This document shows, piece after piece, positions 40,071 through 49,099 of a stretch of DNA of 64,000 nucleotides; within the stretch, counting starts at the first letter, position 1, and every line of letters starts with the position of its first letter. This DNA comes from Priestia megaterium NBRC 15308 = ATCC 14581. GTDB lineage: Bacteria; Bacillota; Bacilli; Bacillales; Bacillaceae_H. The position numbers were made by a program, and so were the translations under genes. The stretch is from NCBI RefSeq assembly GCF_000832985.1, contig NZ_CP009920.1, forward strand, positions 1,984,001 to 2,048,000, in the 5' to 3' direction. The notes under the pieces are model-generated. The model saw nothing but the letters and a program-made list of their open reading frames with translations, was not told the DNA's origin and searched no databases.

Positions 40071-40898
40071 TTATTTAATAAGATCTTGCACAAATTTAGG
40101 TAAAGCAAATGCGGCTTTGTGCAATTCTTTTGTGTAATACTTTGTATCAATATCGAAGAAACGATCTTCGCTTACTTCTAATGGATCATGTTTCTTTGAA
40201 CCCATTGTAAATGTCCATAAACCGCTTGGATATGTTGGAATATTTGCTACGTATAGACGTGTAATCGGGAAGATTTCTCTTACATCACGCTGAACATTTG
40301 AGATGAGCTCTGGCGTGAACCAAGGATTGTCCGATTGAGCAACAAAGATACCATCTTCTTTAAGTGCTTTTGAGATACCTGCATAGAATCCTTTTGTAAA
40401 TAAATTCACAGCTGGCCCTACTGGCTCTGTTGAATCCACTAAAATGACATCGTATTCGTTCTCGCTTTTAGCAATGTGCATAAATCCGTCATCTACTTGT
40501 ACATCAACACGCGGATCTTCTAGTTTGCCCGCAATTGAAGGTAAGAATTTTTTTGAGTACTCAATAACTTTTCCATCGATATCAACTAACGTCGCTTTTT
40601 TTACGCTTGGGTGTTTTAAGATTTCACGGATTACGCCTCCGTCTCCTCCACCTACAACTAGTACGTTTTCTGGATTTGGATGCGTAAATAACGGTACATG
40701 CGCAACCATTTCATGATAAACGAACTCATCTTTTTCCGTTGTCATAACCATACCGTCAAGTAAGAGCATGTTACCAAACTCTTCTGTTTCAACCATGTCT
40801 AATTTTTGAAACTCCGTTTGCTCTGTATGTAAAGTGCGATTAATTTTAGCTGTAATACCAAAGTTCTTTGTTTGCTTTTCTGTGAACCATAATTCCAT
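40071..40898 (-). CDS. speE: Spermidine synthase
   Basis: Aminopropyltransferase making spermidine from putrescine and decarboxylated SAM. The 275 residues show [36 protein letters not shown] (the dcSAM loop), [15 protein letters not shown] and [13 protein letters not shown] with the catalytic aspartate. It is 75 bases upstream of speB. The ATG at 40898 follows AAGGGAAGAGTTTGAA. Confidence 0.96.
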   Translation of the reverse strand: MELWFTEKQTKNFGITAKINRTLHTEQTEFQKLDMVETEEFGNMLLLDGMVMTTEKDEFVYHEMVAHVPLFTHPNPENVLVVGGGDGGVIREILKHPSVKKATLVDIDGKVIEYSKKFLPSIAGKLEDPRVDVQVDDGFMHIAKSENEYDVILVDSTEPVGPAVNLFTKGFYAGISKALKEDGIFVAQSDNPWFTPELISNVQRDVREIFPITRLYVANIPTYPSGLWTFTMGSKKHDPLEVSEDRFFDIDTKYYTKELHKAAFALPKFVQDLIK

Positions 40899-41164
40899 TT
40901 CAAACTCTTCCCTTCTATTTTGAGAATTAACCTATGCATAGATTACCCTAACATAATTTATACAAACATGAAAAAAGTATAGATGAATTCAGCAAAAAAG
41001 CAAGTAAAATTTTTAGCAATGCAGGTTTAAAACCACCTTTTCTATTTCATACTGATGATAGATACAAGCTTTAGAATCTACTTGCATCGCTCTTTTAATA
41101 GAATTTTGTTGTGTTGAAAACAACATGTACGGTGCATAGTGACACATATTGGTGGTGAATAGAA

Positions 41165-43231
41165 ATGGAAACGGTATTAACCGAACATTTAAAAAAGGCA
41201 AGACGCATCTTCCGAATTCTTCTCGTCCTTGGTATATTAGCGGGGGCTTTATTATTGTTTGCCTACATAAGCATCTTTCTCTACGCTAAAATCGCTGGCC
41301 CCCCTCCGCTAAACGTTTCTCAAACAGCTGTTTTCTACTCAGCAAACGGTAAAGTTCTTGATGAAGTTCACAATGGACAAAAGCGCTACTGGGTTTCACT
41401 TAATCAAATTTCACCTTACGTAAAAGATGCGACTTTAGCCGTTGAAGATAAGCGTTTCTATGAGCATCACGGCTTTGATATGCATCGAATCGCCGGAGCA
41501 GTTGTAGCTGATATAAAAGCTATGGGGAAAGTACAGGGTGCGAGTACCATTACTCAGCAGTATGCACGAAACTTGTTTTTAGAGCACGACAAAACGTGGA
41601 CTCGAAAGCTTCAAGAAGCTCTGTATACGATTCGTTTAGAAATGAACTATAGTAAAGACCAAATTCTAGAAGGCTACATGAATACGATTTACTACGGCCA
41701 TGGAGCTTATGGAATTGAAGCGGCGGCTAGGCTGTATTTTGATAAGCATGCCAAAAATTTGACATTAAGTGAAGCGAGTATGTTAGCAGGTATTCCAAAA
41801 GGCCCTAGCTACTACTCTCCTCTTATTCATCAAGAAAATGCAAAAAAACGACAAAATATCATTTTATCTCTTATGAAAGAGGATGGAATTATCACAGCCA
41901 AGCAAGCAACAAAAGCGCTTGTAACACCTCTAGCATTCACAAAGCCTGCCGAAAAAGATCCTAATAAAGAAGATGCTTCTTACTTTATGGATGCAGCGCT
42001 AGCAGAATTAAAGCAAGATTTAGGCATTGATGAAACCATGATTTACACAAATGGACTTCGCGTTTATACAACGCTGGATGAAAAGATGCAGCGAACAGCT
42101 GAAGAAAAAATGAAGGATGTTATCAGCAGCTCTTCAGACGTACAAAGTGCATTTGTTGCGATGAATCCTAAAAATGGACAAGTGAAAGCTCTTATTGGTG
42201 GAAGAGATTATGAAAAGAGCCCGTTTAATCGCGCGACTCAAGCAATAAGACAGCCTGGTTCAACGATGAAGCCATTTTTATACTATGCGGCGTTAAAAGA
42301 TGGTTTTACTGAATCTACTCCAATGAAAAGTGAAGAAACGACGTTCAAATTGGAAGATGGCGTTTCGACATACACGCCTAGCAACTATCACAATTATTAT
42401 GCGGATGCTCCTATTACAATGGCTCAAGCCATCGCACTTTCAGACAACATTTATGCCGTAAAAACGCATTTGTTTATTGGGGAAAACCGCTTAATTGAAA
42501 CTGCTAAAACACTTGGAATATCATCACCTTTAAAGAAAGTTCCATCTTTAGCTCTTGGAACTTCGCCTGTGAAAGTTATTGATATGGTTAATGCGTACGG
42601 CATCTTAGCTAATGGCGGAAAAGAAATTCGTCCAACATTTATTAAACGAATTGAAACCCATGACGGAGAAGTTGTTTATCAAGCTCCTTCCGAACAGAAA
42701 CAAGTCATTGATAAGCGCTATGCTTTTCTTACTACCCATTTAATGACAGGCATGTTTAATCAAAAGCTAAATGGCTATACAACCGTCACAGGAAAGCCTA
42801 TTTCTAAATATGTATCTCGTCCTTACGCGGGAAAATCCGGCACAACCTCTACGGACAGCTGGATGATTGGCTACTCTCCCCAGCTCGTTTCAGGCGTTTG
42901 GGTTGGATATGATCAAGGAAGAACAATGGATGATGTAGCTGAAAAAGGATACGCAAAAAAAATGTGGGCATTATTTATGGAAGAGGCCTTAAAAGGGAAG
43001 AAAAAAGAAAAGTTTAAAGCACCAAGCGGATTAATGAGCGTAAACATTAATCCTCAAAATGGAAAGTTAGCATCCAAATCATGCCCTGTTCAATATAAAG
43101 CTTATTATTTAACTGGAACACAGCCAAAAACATATTGTACTGATCACATCGATCATGCAGCAAAAACGAAGAAAAAACAGCATGAAGCAGAGAATAAAAA
43201 GTTTCATTGGCTACCAAAATGGTTTGATTAA
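41165..43231 (+). CDS. pbpG: Class A penicillin-binding protein 2D (PbpG type)
   Basis: Bifunctional peptidoglycan polymerase of 688 residues. A membrane anchor (about 18-42) precedes the glycosyltransferase domain with AVEDKRFYEHHGFD, GASTITQQYARNLFL and GHGAYGIEAAARLYF. The transpeptidase domain follows, with SxxK in RQPGSTMKPF, SxN in LSDNIYAV and KTG-type KSGTTSTDSW. By position and sequence it matches ywhE/pbpG, a forespore enzyme for spore cortex and germ wall. I searched the upstream 150 bases for a sigmaF site and found none convincing. The ATG follows GGTGGTGAATAGAA. Confidence 0.92.
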   Translation: METVLTEHLKKARRIFRILLVLGILAGALLLFAYISIFLYAKIAGPPPLNVSQTAVFYSANGKVLDEVHNGQKRYWVSLNQISPYVKDATLAVEDKRFYEHHGFDMHRIAGAVVADIKAMGKVQGASTITQQYARNLFLEHDKTWTRKLQEALYTIRLEMNYSKDQILEGYMNTIYYGHGAYGIEAAARLYFDKHAKNLTLSEASMLAGIPKGPSYYSPLIHQENAKKRQNIILSLMKEDGIITAKQATKALVTPLAFTKPAEKDPNKEDASYFMDAALAELKQDLGIDETMIYTNGLRVYTTLDEKMQRTAEEKMKDVISSSSDVQSAFVAMNPKNGQVKALIGGRDYEKSPFNRATQAIRQPGSTMKPFLYYAALKDGFTESTPMKSEETTFKLEDGVSTYTPSNYHNYYADAPITMAQAIALSDNIYAVKTHLFIGENRLIETAKTLGISSPLKKVPSLALGTSPVKVIDMVNAYGILANGGKEIRPTFIKRIETHDGEVVYQAPSEQKQVIDKRYAFLTTHLMTGMFNQKLNGYTTVTGKPISKYVSRPYAGKSGTTSTDSWMIGYSPQLVSGVWVGYDQGRTMDDVAEKGYAKKMWALFMEEALKGKKKEKFKAPSGLMSVNINPQNGKLASKSCPVQYKAYYLTGTQPKTYCTDHIDHAAKTKKKQHEAENKKFHWLPKWFD

Positions 43232-43265
43232 AAAAAGCTTAAGGCCAAGGCCTTAAGCTTTTTTT
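43230..43265. terminator. Bidirectional terminator between pbpG and ywhD
   Basis: AAAAAGCTTAAGGCC, a 2-base loop, GGCCTTAAGCTTTTT between convergent genes. Confidence 0.92.
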
Positions 43266-43269
43266 AGCA

Positions 43270-43782
43270 TTACGATGTTTGAAGCGCTTCTTTTAAGTCA
43301 TCATTAGATAATGTCCAAATTTCTTCATTATGAGACTTCAAAAACTCGCGAAGCAAAGCCTTAGACTTGTTATCCATCTCTTCTACCATAATGCGTCGTT
43401 TTAAAGATTTATCCATTTTGTTCACATGTTCAGGAAGTGATTTATAGCCGCGGCGAATTTCACGATCAACGGTCATTTCACATGCTGTCATACCTGCGTA
43501 GTAAGGTCCTTCTTGCTTACGATCAATCGTTACCCATACAAGCCAATATAACTTGCCATTTGGCACCTCGTCTTTATTCGGTAAGAACTTAATTCCTTTT
43601 TCTACTACACTTCTTGCATGCATCGCACCGATATCCACAAATACTTCTTCGTCGCTCGGACAAACAAAAACGGGTGAAATGTTTTCTAAACTTAACGCTC
43701 CAACTCCGTAGCCACCGTGGCCGTCGGTTGAATCGTCTTTTATGATATTAAATCCTATACTTTTCTTTTTTGGCTGAGTCAT
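43270..43782 (-). CDS. ywhD: YwhD family protein
   Basis: A 170-residue conserved Bacillaceae protein of unknown function. Notable segments are FNIIKDDSTDGHGGYGVGAL near the N-terminus, EEVFVDIGAMHARSVVEKGI and GPYYAGMTACEMTVDREIRR. No signal peptide or membrane helix is visible. It follows ywhC on the same strand after 19 bases, so the two are cotranscribed. That association is conserved in Bacillus. Confidence 0.82.
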   Translation of the reverse strand: MTQPKKKSIGFNIIKDDSTDGHGGYGVGALSLENISPVFVCPSDEEVFVDIGAMHARSVVEKGIKFLPNKDEVPNGKLYWLVWVTIDRKQEGPYYAGMTACEMTVDREIRRGYKSLPEHVNKMDKSLKRRIMVEEMDNKSKALLREFLKSHNEEIWTLSNDDLKEALQTS

Positions 43783-43801
43783 AGTAAGCCTCCTCTATTC
43801 A

Positions 43802-44446
43802 TTAAATCAGTGGTGCTAATATCTGCTGAAAGATATTCATAACAAACGTTGCTGCTCCGTTTAGAAGCGGCCAGATCACAATTCGATCCAGAGGTGTAAT
43901 CACAAGAATCAAAAATACAAAAATACCCCAAGACTCATACTGCGTCATTTTAGCTCGCGTAGACGGCGGAACGAGGTCTTCAATCACGCGGTAGCCGTCT
44001 AAAGGCGGAAAAGGCAACAAGTTAAATACACCTAGTGTTAGGTTTATTTGAATAAATAATGTAACAAAACGATAAAGCGCATCGTTGTCCACTGCGGCAT
44101 TATTCATCAAATAGTAAATAAGCAAGCCGATAAATGCCAACACCAAGTTGCTAAACGGTCCCGCTATCGATACTAGAATACCAGCTAAACGAGGCTTTTT
44201 AAAGAAATAGCGATTAACAGGAACCGGCTTCGCCCACCCAAAACCTGCGATAATTAACAAAAGCGTTCCAAATGGATCTAAATGAGCCAGCGGAGAAAGC
44301 GTTAGCCTTCCTTGCTTTTTAGCCGTGTGGTCTCCAAATAAATAAGCTACATACGCATGTGCAAACTCATGCAGTGTGAATGCAACAATAAGGGTCATCA
44401 CCACGTAAGGAAGGTCTTGCAATGAAAAAGCTAAAAAATGTTCCAC
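43802..44446 (-). CDS. ywhC: Site-2 protease family M50 membrane metalloprotease (YwhC)
   Basis: A 214-residue polytopic membrane zinc protease. The first zinc motif is TLHEFAHAYVAYLFG (HExxH) in helix 1 and the third ligand is in LLPFPPLDGYRVIED. Five or six hydrophobic segments are predicted. It lacks PDZ and CBS domains, so it is a minimal M50 protein. The substrate is unknown. The start is GTG at 44446 with AAAGGAGATAAAGA. Its leader contains two competing hairpins (see the separate entry). Confidence 0.9.
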   Translation of the reverse strand: MEHFLAFSLQDLPYVVMTLIVAFTLHEFAHAYVAYLFGDHTAKKQGRLTLSPLAHLDPFGTLLLIIAGFGWAKPVPVNRYFFKKPRLAGILVSIAGPFSNLVLAFIGLLIYYLMNNAAVDNDALYRFVTLFIQINLTLGVFNLLPFPPLDGYRVIEDLVPPSTRAKMTQYESWGIFVFLILVITPLDRIVIWPLLNGAATFVMNIFQQILAPLI

Positions 44447-44542
44447 TCTTTATCTCCTTTATTTTAAAATAATTTTTACACATCATATCTACTAGATAAA
44501 ACGTTTGCTTACGCTAAAAAGGATACAAGGCTTCTTGAATAT

Positions 44543-44597
44543 GGCCTCAAAGGTCTCAAAAACCAGACATGGGCTCCCTTTGGCCACACTTGGTTTT
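44543..44597 (-). promoter_or_regulatory. Two-state hairpin leader upstream of ywhC
   Basis: On the minus strand 44591-44597 (AAAACCA) pairs with 44559-44565 (TGGTTTT), continued by six mostly wobble pairs, to make a terminator-like hairpin with T5 in its 3' arm. The loop segment GGCCAAAGG (44577-44585) can instead pair with CCTTTGAGGCC (44543-44553). The two folds are exclusive. A TATACT -10-like hexamer lies at about 44621. Confidence 0.4.
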
Positions 44598-44720
44598 CTG
44601 CATCGATGTTATGATAAAAGTATACTACAGATTATGACCTGCATCACTACCTCATACTGTCATTTTATTCAGAAAACGGGTACACTAATCATATACTGAC
44701 CAAAAAGGAGTGTACACATT

Positions 44721-44906
44721 ATGCCAGTTGTAACTGTTAAGATGCTTGAGGGGCGTACAGATGATCAAAAAAGAGCTCTTGTTGAAAAAGTAACCGATGC
44801 TGTTGTAGAAACAACAGGTGCATCACCTGAAAAAGTATCCATTATCATCGAAGAAATGTCTAAAAACCATTACGCTGTAGCGGGCAAGCGCATGAGCGAT
44901 CAATAA
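44721..44906 (+). CDS. ywhB: 4-oxalocrotonate tautomerase family protein (YwhB)
   Basis: A 61-residue tautomerase subunit with the catalytic N-terminal proline right after the initiator (MPVVTVKMLEGR), plus GASPEKVSIIIEEM and the C-terminal arginine region GKRMSD. B. subtilis YwhB shows promiscuous tautomerase activity. The natural substrate is unknown. ATG follows AAAAAGGAGTGTACACATT. It is divergent from ywhC and convergent with ywgA. Confidence 0.92.
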   Translation: MPVVTVKMLEGRTDDQKRALVEKVTDAVVETTGASPEKVSIIIEEMSKNHYAVAGKRMSDQ

Positions 44907-44915
44907 CGCCTACAT

Positions 44916-44954
44916 AAAAAAGATGCCATAGGAGTTGACCTATGGCATCTTTTT
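44916..44954. terminator. Bidirectional terminator between ywhB and ywgA
   Basis: AAAAAGATGCCATAGG, a 6-base loop, CCTATGGCATCTTTTT between convergent stops. Confidence 0.92.
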
Positions 44955-45462
44955 AATGCACAGACAGAGTTGCCTGAAGTTTTTCAATATATTCGTATGC
45001 TTCTGCAATGTCTTCTTCTGTATAATTTTGCTTACGCTTTAACGTAAACACTTTTTCTTTTACTTCTTCTTTAGGTAAATTATCAAAATATAAAATCGTA
45101 GAGACGAGCTCCAAAAATTTAGAGCTTTGTTCGTTCATATCCTTCATACATTCCTGCAAGTGTGGAAGCTCTAAGTCATAGTGACTTAAAAATCCTTCTC
45201 CCGCTTCTGTTAATACGTAGCGATACTGCATATACCCGCCTTTTTTCTCTTTAATTTCACTTAAAAAGCCTAAGTTACACAGCTCTTCAATTCGAAGCGT
45301 TAATTCCTCAGAATAAGGTCCAAAAAAGTGAAAATTATACTTTTCATAAAAAGGAAACTTCAGTTTTTTTCCGATAAATATCATCTTTTGTAACTTTTTT
45401 CTGCCAACAACTTCTCCCGCCGCGGAAAATACTTTCACAATCTTTGCGTGATCGTTTAACAC
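44953..45462 (-). CDS. ywgA: YwgA family protein
   Basis: A 169-residue conserved protein. It begins MLNDHAKIVKVFSAAG, then GRKKLQKMIFIGKKL and a winged-helix-like pattern with FFGPYSEELTLRIEEL and YVLTEAGEGFLSHY. This pattern resembles small DNA-binding or Panacea-type folds, but I can name no function. The start is GTG at 45462 with AAGGGGCT upstream. It lies 23 bases after ywfO on the same strand and is probably cotranscribed. Confidence 0.8.
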   Translation of the reverse strand: MLNDHAKIVKVFSAAGEVVGRKKLQKMIFIGKKLKFPFYEKYNFHFFGPYSEELTLRIEELCNLGFLSEIKEKKGGYMQYRYVLTEAGEGFLSHYDLELPHLQECMKDMNEQSSKFLELVSTILYFDNLPKEEVKEKVFTLKRKQNYTEEDIAEAYEYIEKLQATLSVH

Positions 45463-45485
45463 AGCCCCTTCAACTCCTATACTAT

Positions 45486-46793
45486 TTAACTCTGATCTCC
45501 TTTTAGTAAGTTTATAATCTGATCTTTAACTTTTCGCTTAGACGACAATTGATCAATGAGATCTTGTGGAAAATATAATTTATGATCGGTTCTCTTTTTC
45601 CCTGAAATTGCTTCAACAATCTCCGACTGACGTGATAATTCACGCACTTCATTATTTGGCATCAACAGATGAATCGGCAAACGTTCTTCCTCTTCACCCG
45701 GTCGATAAAAATCGTATGGTAAGTCGCTCGAAGAATCGACGACTAAATAATAATCTGGGTTAATACCCGCTTTTTTAAATAATGTTGTAAGCTCCATCCA
45801 CATCTTCATTTGTGAATTCGGATTAAACTCAATGTATTTAAAAAGCTGACGATTCATAAATCTTCGGCATAGATCAGATAAAATTTCATCCTCTTCTTCT
45901 TCCCACGCTTGAAAATAAAATAAAATAACAGATTCATCTAATTTCAAATACTCTTTTAGCGATATTTCTTCTTCAAAAATCGAATAAAAATGAGTTGGCT
46001 CCTGCTTGAACTCATAGTAATGATGATGGAGCTCTTTTGCACGATGTAAAATTTTTGTCAAAATCACTTCAGCACTTCTCGTAACAGGATGAAAATACAC
46101 TTGCCAGTACATTTGATAGCGGCTCATAATATAATCTTCAACCGCATGCATACCGCTGTGTTTAATCACGGCTTGGTCTTCCCGAGGACGCATAACACGA
46201 AGAATTCGTTCCATATCAAAGTGACCGTAGCTTACTCCTGTGTAATACGCATCACGCTGCAAATAATCCATGCGATCTGCATCAATTTGACTGGAAATTA
46301 AACTAACGACAAGCTTATTTTCATATGTTTTCGCGATTACTTCGGCCACTTTTTTAGGAAAATCCTTTCCTACTTTCGTCAACACTTGATTTACCTCTGT
46401 GTCACCTACGATAATGGCTTGGGTAAACTCTTCATGATCTAAGTGGAAAACCTTCTCAAACGAATGTGAAAACGGACCGTGACCTAAATCGTGCAGTAAA
46501 GCAGCACAAAGACAAAGAAGACGCTCATCTTCATTCCATTCAGGGCGTCCTTGAAAGCCGTCATCAATAATACGGCGCACAATTTCATAAACACCTAAGG
46601 AATGACTAAAACGGCTGTGCTCAGCCCCATGAAACGTTAAGTATGTCGTTCCTAGCTGTCTAATACGACGCAGCCTTTGAAATTCGGCTGTCCCAATTAG
46701 CTCCCAAATAACACGATCTCTTACATGGATATAGCGGTGAACAGGATCTTTAAATACTTTTTCTTCACTGAGTTTTTCATTAGGATATGTCAT
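45486..46793 (-). CDS. ywfO: HD-domain phosphohydrolase (YwfO)
   Basis: A 435-residue dGTPase-like HD protein. Metal ligands are His64 in HSRFSHSLGVYEIV, His101-Asp102 in LLHDLGHGPFSHSFE, and an aspartate in SQIDADRMDYLQRDA. B. subtilis YwfO has reported dNTP/NTP phosphohydrolase-type activity. The physiological substrate is not certain. The long C-terminal half is helical with an extra domain after about residue 330. The ATG follows GAGAGGTATGTAA. ywgA follows. Confidence 0.88.
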   Translation of the reverse strand: MTYPNEKLSEEKVFKDPVHRYIHVRDRVIWELIGTAEFQRLRRIRQLGTTYLTFHGAEHSRFSHSLGVYEIVRRIIDDGFQGRPEWNEDERLLCLCAALLHDLGHGPFSHSFEKVFHLDHEEFTQAIIVGDTEVNQVLTKVGKDFPKKVAEVIAKTYENKLVVSLISSQIDADRMDYLQRDAYYTGVSYGHFDMERILRVMRPREDQAVIKHSGMHAVEDYIMSRYQMYWQVYFHPVTRSAEVILTKILHRAKELHHHYYEFKQEPTHFYSIFEEEISLKEYLKLDESVILFYFQAWEEEEDEILSDLCRRFMNRQLFKYIEFNPNSQMKMWMELTTLFKKAGINPDYYLVVDSSSDLPYDFYRPGEEEERLPIHLLMPNNEVRELSRQSEIVEAISGKKRTDHKLYFPQDLIDQLSSKRKVKDQIINLLKGDQS

Positions 46794-46867
46794 TTACATA
46801 CCTCTCTATCTTCACTTTGTTGTTGCTATAATTTTTCGACACTCACTTCCTATTTTCCTATTCAGAA

Positions 46868-46902
46868 TAAAAAATCACCTTGTCAAGCAACCAAGGTGAT
46901 TT
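46868..46902 (-). terminator. Terminator of the DUF1450 gene
   Basis: AAATCACCTTG/CAAGGTGATTT with a 9-base loop and T6 on the minus strand, 85 bases after the stop at 46987. Confidence 0.75.
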
Positions 46903-46986
46903 ACCTAACAAACAAGGCGATTCTGTTTGTAAGAAGCTCGTTCGACAAATAAGTAGCAGAAAAGCAGCTATTTATTGTTTCACTAT

Positions 46987-47211
46987 CTATTTTTTTACTT
47001 TTTTCTCAATCTTCTCGATTAGTTCATCCTCTGTTGGCGCTGCTACAGGACGGTTATTTACAAATGCAAATGACTTTTTACGTCCGGGCCCGCAGTAAGA
47101 CTGGCAGCCGATTTGTACTTCAGCTTGTTCATCTATTTTTTTAAGTCGAGGTAACAACGTTTTGACGTTTGTTGCCTGACAATCATCACAAATTCTAAAT
47201 TCATTTGCCAT
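46987..47211 (-). CDS. DUF1450 family small cysteine-containing protein
   Basis: A 74-residue protein with a CxxC near the start (RICDDCQAT) and a second cysteine pair [10 protein letters not shown], followed by [16 protein letters not shown]. This is the DUF1450/YuzB-like pattern, a thioredoxin-fold or ferredoxin-like small protein in Bacillus. It lies alone between ywfO and divergent rsfA with its own terminator. Redox or metal binding is suggested by the cysteines but not shown. Confidence 0.75.
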   Translation of the reverse strand: MANEFRICDDCQATNVKTLLPRLKKIDEQAEVQIGCQSYCGPGRKKSFAFVNNRPVAAPTEDELIEKIEKKVKK

Positions 47212-47337
47212 GTTGACACAATCCTTTCAAAATTGGTTCATCCTTTTGTCTAAGGGGTATTTTACCCCTATTTGAAGTCCGATGCAAGTTAAAGAAAGAA
47301 GCAAAATCTATCATACTCCTAGAAGAAATGGTATAAA

Positions 47338-47366
47338 GTATGGATTTTTTGTACATGATGATACTA
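47338..47366 (+). promoter_or_regulatory. SigmaF-like promoter of rsfA
   Basis: GTATG (47338-47342), 14 bases, GATGATACTA (47357-47366). Each element has one mismatch to GYATA and GGNNANANTR, and the spacer is one base short. B. subtilis rsfA is sigmaF-dependent. Confidence 0.4.
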
Positions 47367-47412
47367 CAAAACATGATTACTATGAGTCATGGAAAATAGA
47401 GGAGTGAACAAA

Positions 47413-48087
47413 GTGAAAGATAGACAAGATGCTTGGACAGAAGAAAACGACTTATTATTAGCTGAAACAGTATTGCGCCATGTCCGCGAAGGAAGTACGC
47501 AGCTGAATGCGTTTGAAGAAGTTGGAGATGAATTAAATCGAACGTCAGCAGCATGTGGATTCAGATGGAATGCTGTGGTACGCCATCAGTATGAAAAAGC
47601 TCTGCAGCTAGCTAAAAAACAGCGAAAACAGCGCATGCGTGCACTTGGACAAGAGCAAGGCAAAAAGAAATTATTATATACGCCACCAGCATCTGTAGAG
47701 CATGTGGAACAAATGATGTCTGCACCTACAGCAACATATAGCTTATCTGAAACACAAGTAGAAAAAAGCAGCAGTGAAGAGCTTTCAATGGCTGACGTTA
47801 TTCGCTTTTTGCAAACAATGCCAAATCAAGCGAGCAATTTACAGGCATTGCAAAGCGAAAACAAACGCTTGATGCAAGAAAATGCAGAGTTAGCTAAGAA
47901 AAACACAGAGTTGGAAAAACAAATCAAACATCTCGAAGCTAATGCTACTACTATTCAAGAAGACTATGAAACATTAATGCAAATCATGAACCGTGCGCGG
48001 AAGTTAGCTCTATTTGATGAAGAAGAACGTTCTTCTACTACGTTTAAAATGGATCGTAACGGAAATCTTGAGAAAATGGCTGAATAA
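47413..48087 (+). CDS. rsfA: RsfA-family prespore-specific regulator
   Basis: Forespore transcription regulator that adjusts part of the sigmaF regulon. From GTG at 47413 it has 224 residues. The N-terminal Myb/SANT-like DNA-binding region is [19 protein letters not shown] and [17 protein letters not shown], a basic region follows, and a leucine-rich coiled coil spans about 150-200. The start is set by GAGGAG eight bases upstream. The open frame extends a further eight codons. It is shorter than the B. subtilis protein, mainly in the linker. Confidence 0.88.
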   Translation: MKDRQDAWTEENDLLLAETVLRHVREGSTQLNAFEEVGDELNRTSAACGFRWNAVVRHQYEKALQLAKKQRKQRMRALGQEQGKKKLLYTPPASVEHVEQMMSAPTATYSLSETQVEKSSSEELSMADVIRFLQTMPNQASNLQALQSENKRLMQENAELAKKNTELEKQIKHLEANATTIQEDYETLMQIMNRARKLALFDEEERSSTTFKMDRNGNLEKMAE

Positions 48088-48098
48088 GCTATACGAAC

Positions 48099-48141
48099 GA
48101 AGAAAGAGAGATGCCAAACTTGGCTCTTCTTTCTTCTTTTT
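48099..48141 (+). terminator. Terminator of rsfA
   Basis: GAAGAAAGA (48099-48107) pairs with TCTTTCTTC (48128-48136), with inner GCCAA/TTGGC, then a T5 tail. Confidence 0.75.
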
Positions 48142-48215
48142 CTATTTTACAGACAATGATATGACGCCTTTATGCTATAATATGTTCGTTTACTGTTTAT
48201 AAAGGGGTTTGAGAT

Positions 48216-49067
48216 ATGCAGCAGAATAGTTTAAAACTTTTAGCACAGCCCGCTTGGCGTATTATTGATCAATCCAGTCTAGGTCCTCATTTTGATGCCC
48301 GTCATTCTTTTGCCATCGATGACACGCTTTGTACAACCGTTGGAAAAGGTGAATCTCCAGCTGTCATGCGCTCATGGGTTCATCACGATACGATTGTATT
48401 AGGCATTCAAGATACAAAGCTCCCTCACCTAGCTGAAGGTGCAGCTTATTTACATGAACAAGGGTATAAAACAATCGTCCGCAATTCAGGCGGCCTCGCT
48501 GTCGTACTTGATCAGGATGTTCTAAACATTTCTTTAATTTTTCCAGATGCCGAAAAAGGAATTGATATTGATCGTGGCTATGAAGCCATGTTTGATTTGA
48601 TTAAGATCATGTTTGCATCTTACGGTACCGCAATTGAAGCGAAGGAAATCGTAGGCTCCTATTGCCCTGGCAGCTTTGATTTAAGCATTCGTAATCAAAA
48701 GTTTGCAGGCATTTCACAGCGACGCGTTCGCGGCGGAGTGGCTGTACAAATTTACTTATGCGTTAACGGAAGCGGCTCTAAACGCGCTTCTCTCATTCGA
48801 GAGTTTTACAAAAAAGGTCTCCAAAACACGGAAACTAAATTTTCATACCCAGATATCCAGCCCCATACAATGGCTTCTCTATCTGAGCTATTACAGATTG
48901 ATTTAACCGTTTCTGATGTCATGCTGCTTTTATTGCAAACACTAAATAGCATGAGCTCTTCTCTTGTAAATATGCCTTTAAATGCTACCGAACAAGAGCT
49001 GTTTGAGACGCAGCTGCAGCGCATGTATGACCGCAACGAAAAAGCATTGGGTTCATTAGCCGAATAA
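48216..49067 (+). CDS. lipL: Octanoyl-[GcvH]:protein N-octanoyltransferase LipL
   Basis: Moves the octanoyl group from GcvH to E2 subunits by amidotransfer, a step specific to the Bacillus lipoate route. The 283 residues are a BPL/LplA/LipB fold. The acyl-thioester cysteine is in [12 protein letters not shown] and the lysine region in [30 protein letters not shown] marks the substrate pocket. Position matches ywfL. ATG follows AAAGGGGTTTGAGAT. It is convergent with pta. Confidence 0.93.
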   Translation: MQQNSLKLLAQPAWRIIDQSSLGPHFDARHSFAIDDTLCTTVGKGESPAVMRSWVHHDTIVLGIQDTKLPHLAEGAAYLHEQGYKTIVRNSGGLAVVLDQDVLNISLIFPDAEKGIDIDRGYEAMFDLIKIMFASYGTAIEAKEIVGSYCPGSFDLSIRNQKFAGISQRRVRGGVAVQIYLCVNGSGSKRASLIREFYKKGLQNTETKFSYPDIQPHTMASLSELLQIDLTVSDVMLLLLQTLNSMSSSLVNMPLNATEQELFETQLQRMYDRNEKALGSLAE

Positions 49068-49098
49068 AAAAACTCCGCCCTAGGACGGAGTTTTTTTT
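49066..49098. terminator. Bidirectional terminator between lipL and pta
   Basis: AAAAAACTCCG, an 8-base loop, CGGAGTTTTTT between convergent stops. Confidence 0.9.
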
Positions 49099-49099
49099 A

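Noticed and set aside
41001-41164. Possible sigmaF or sigmaG promoter before pbpG (GCATA at about 41134)
   Set aside because: Correct spacing would put the -10 on the ribosome site and the start inside the gene. Other alignments have two or more mismatches.
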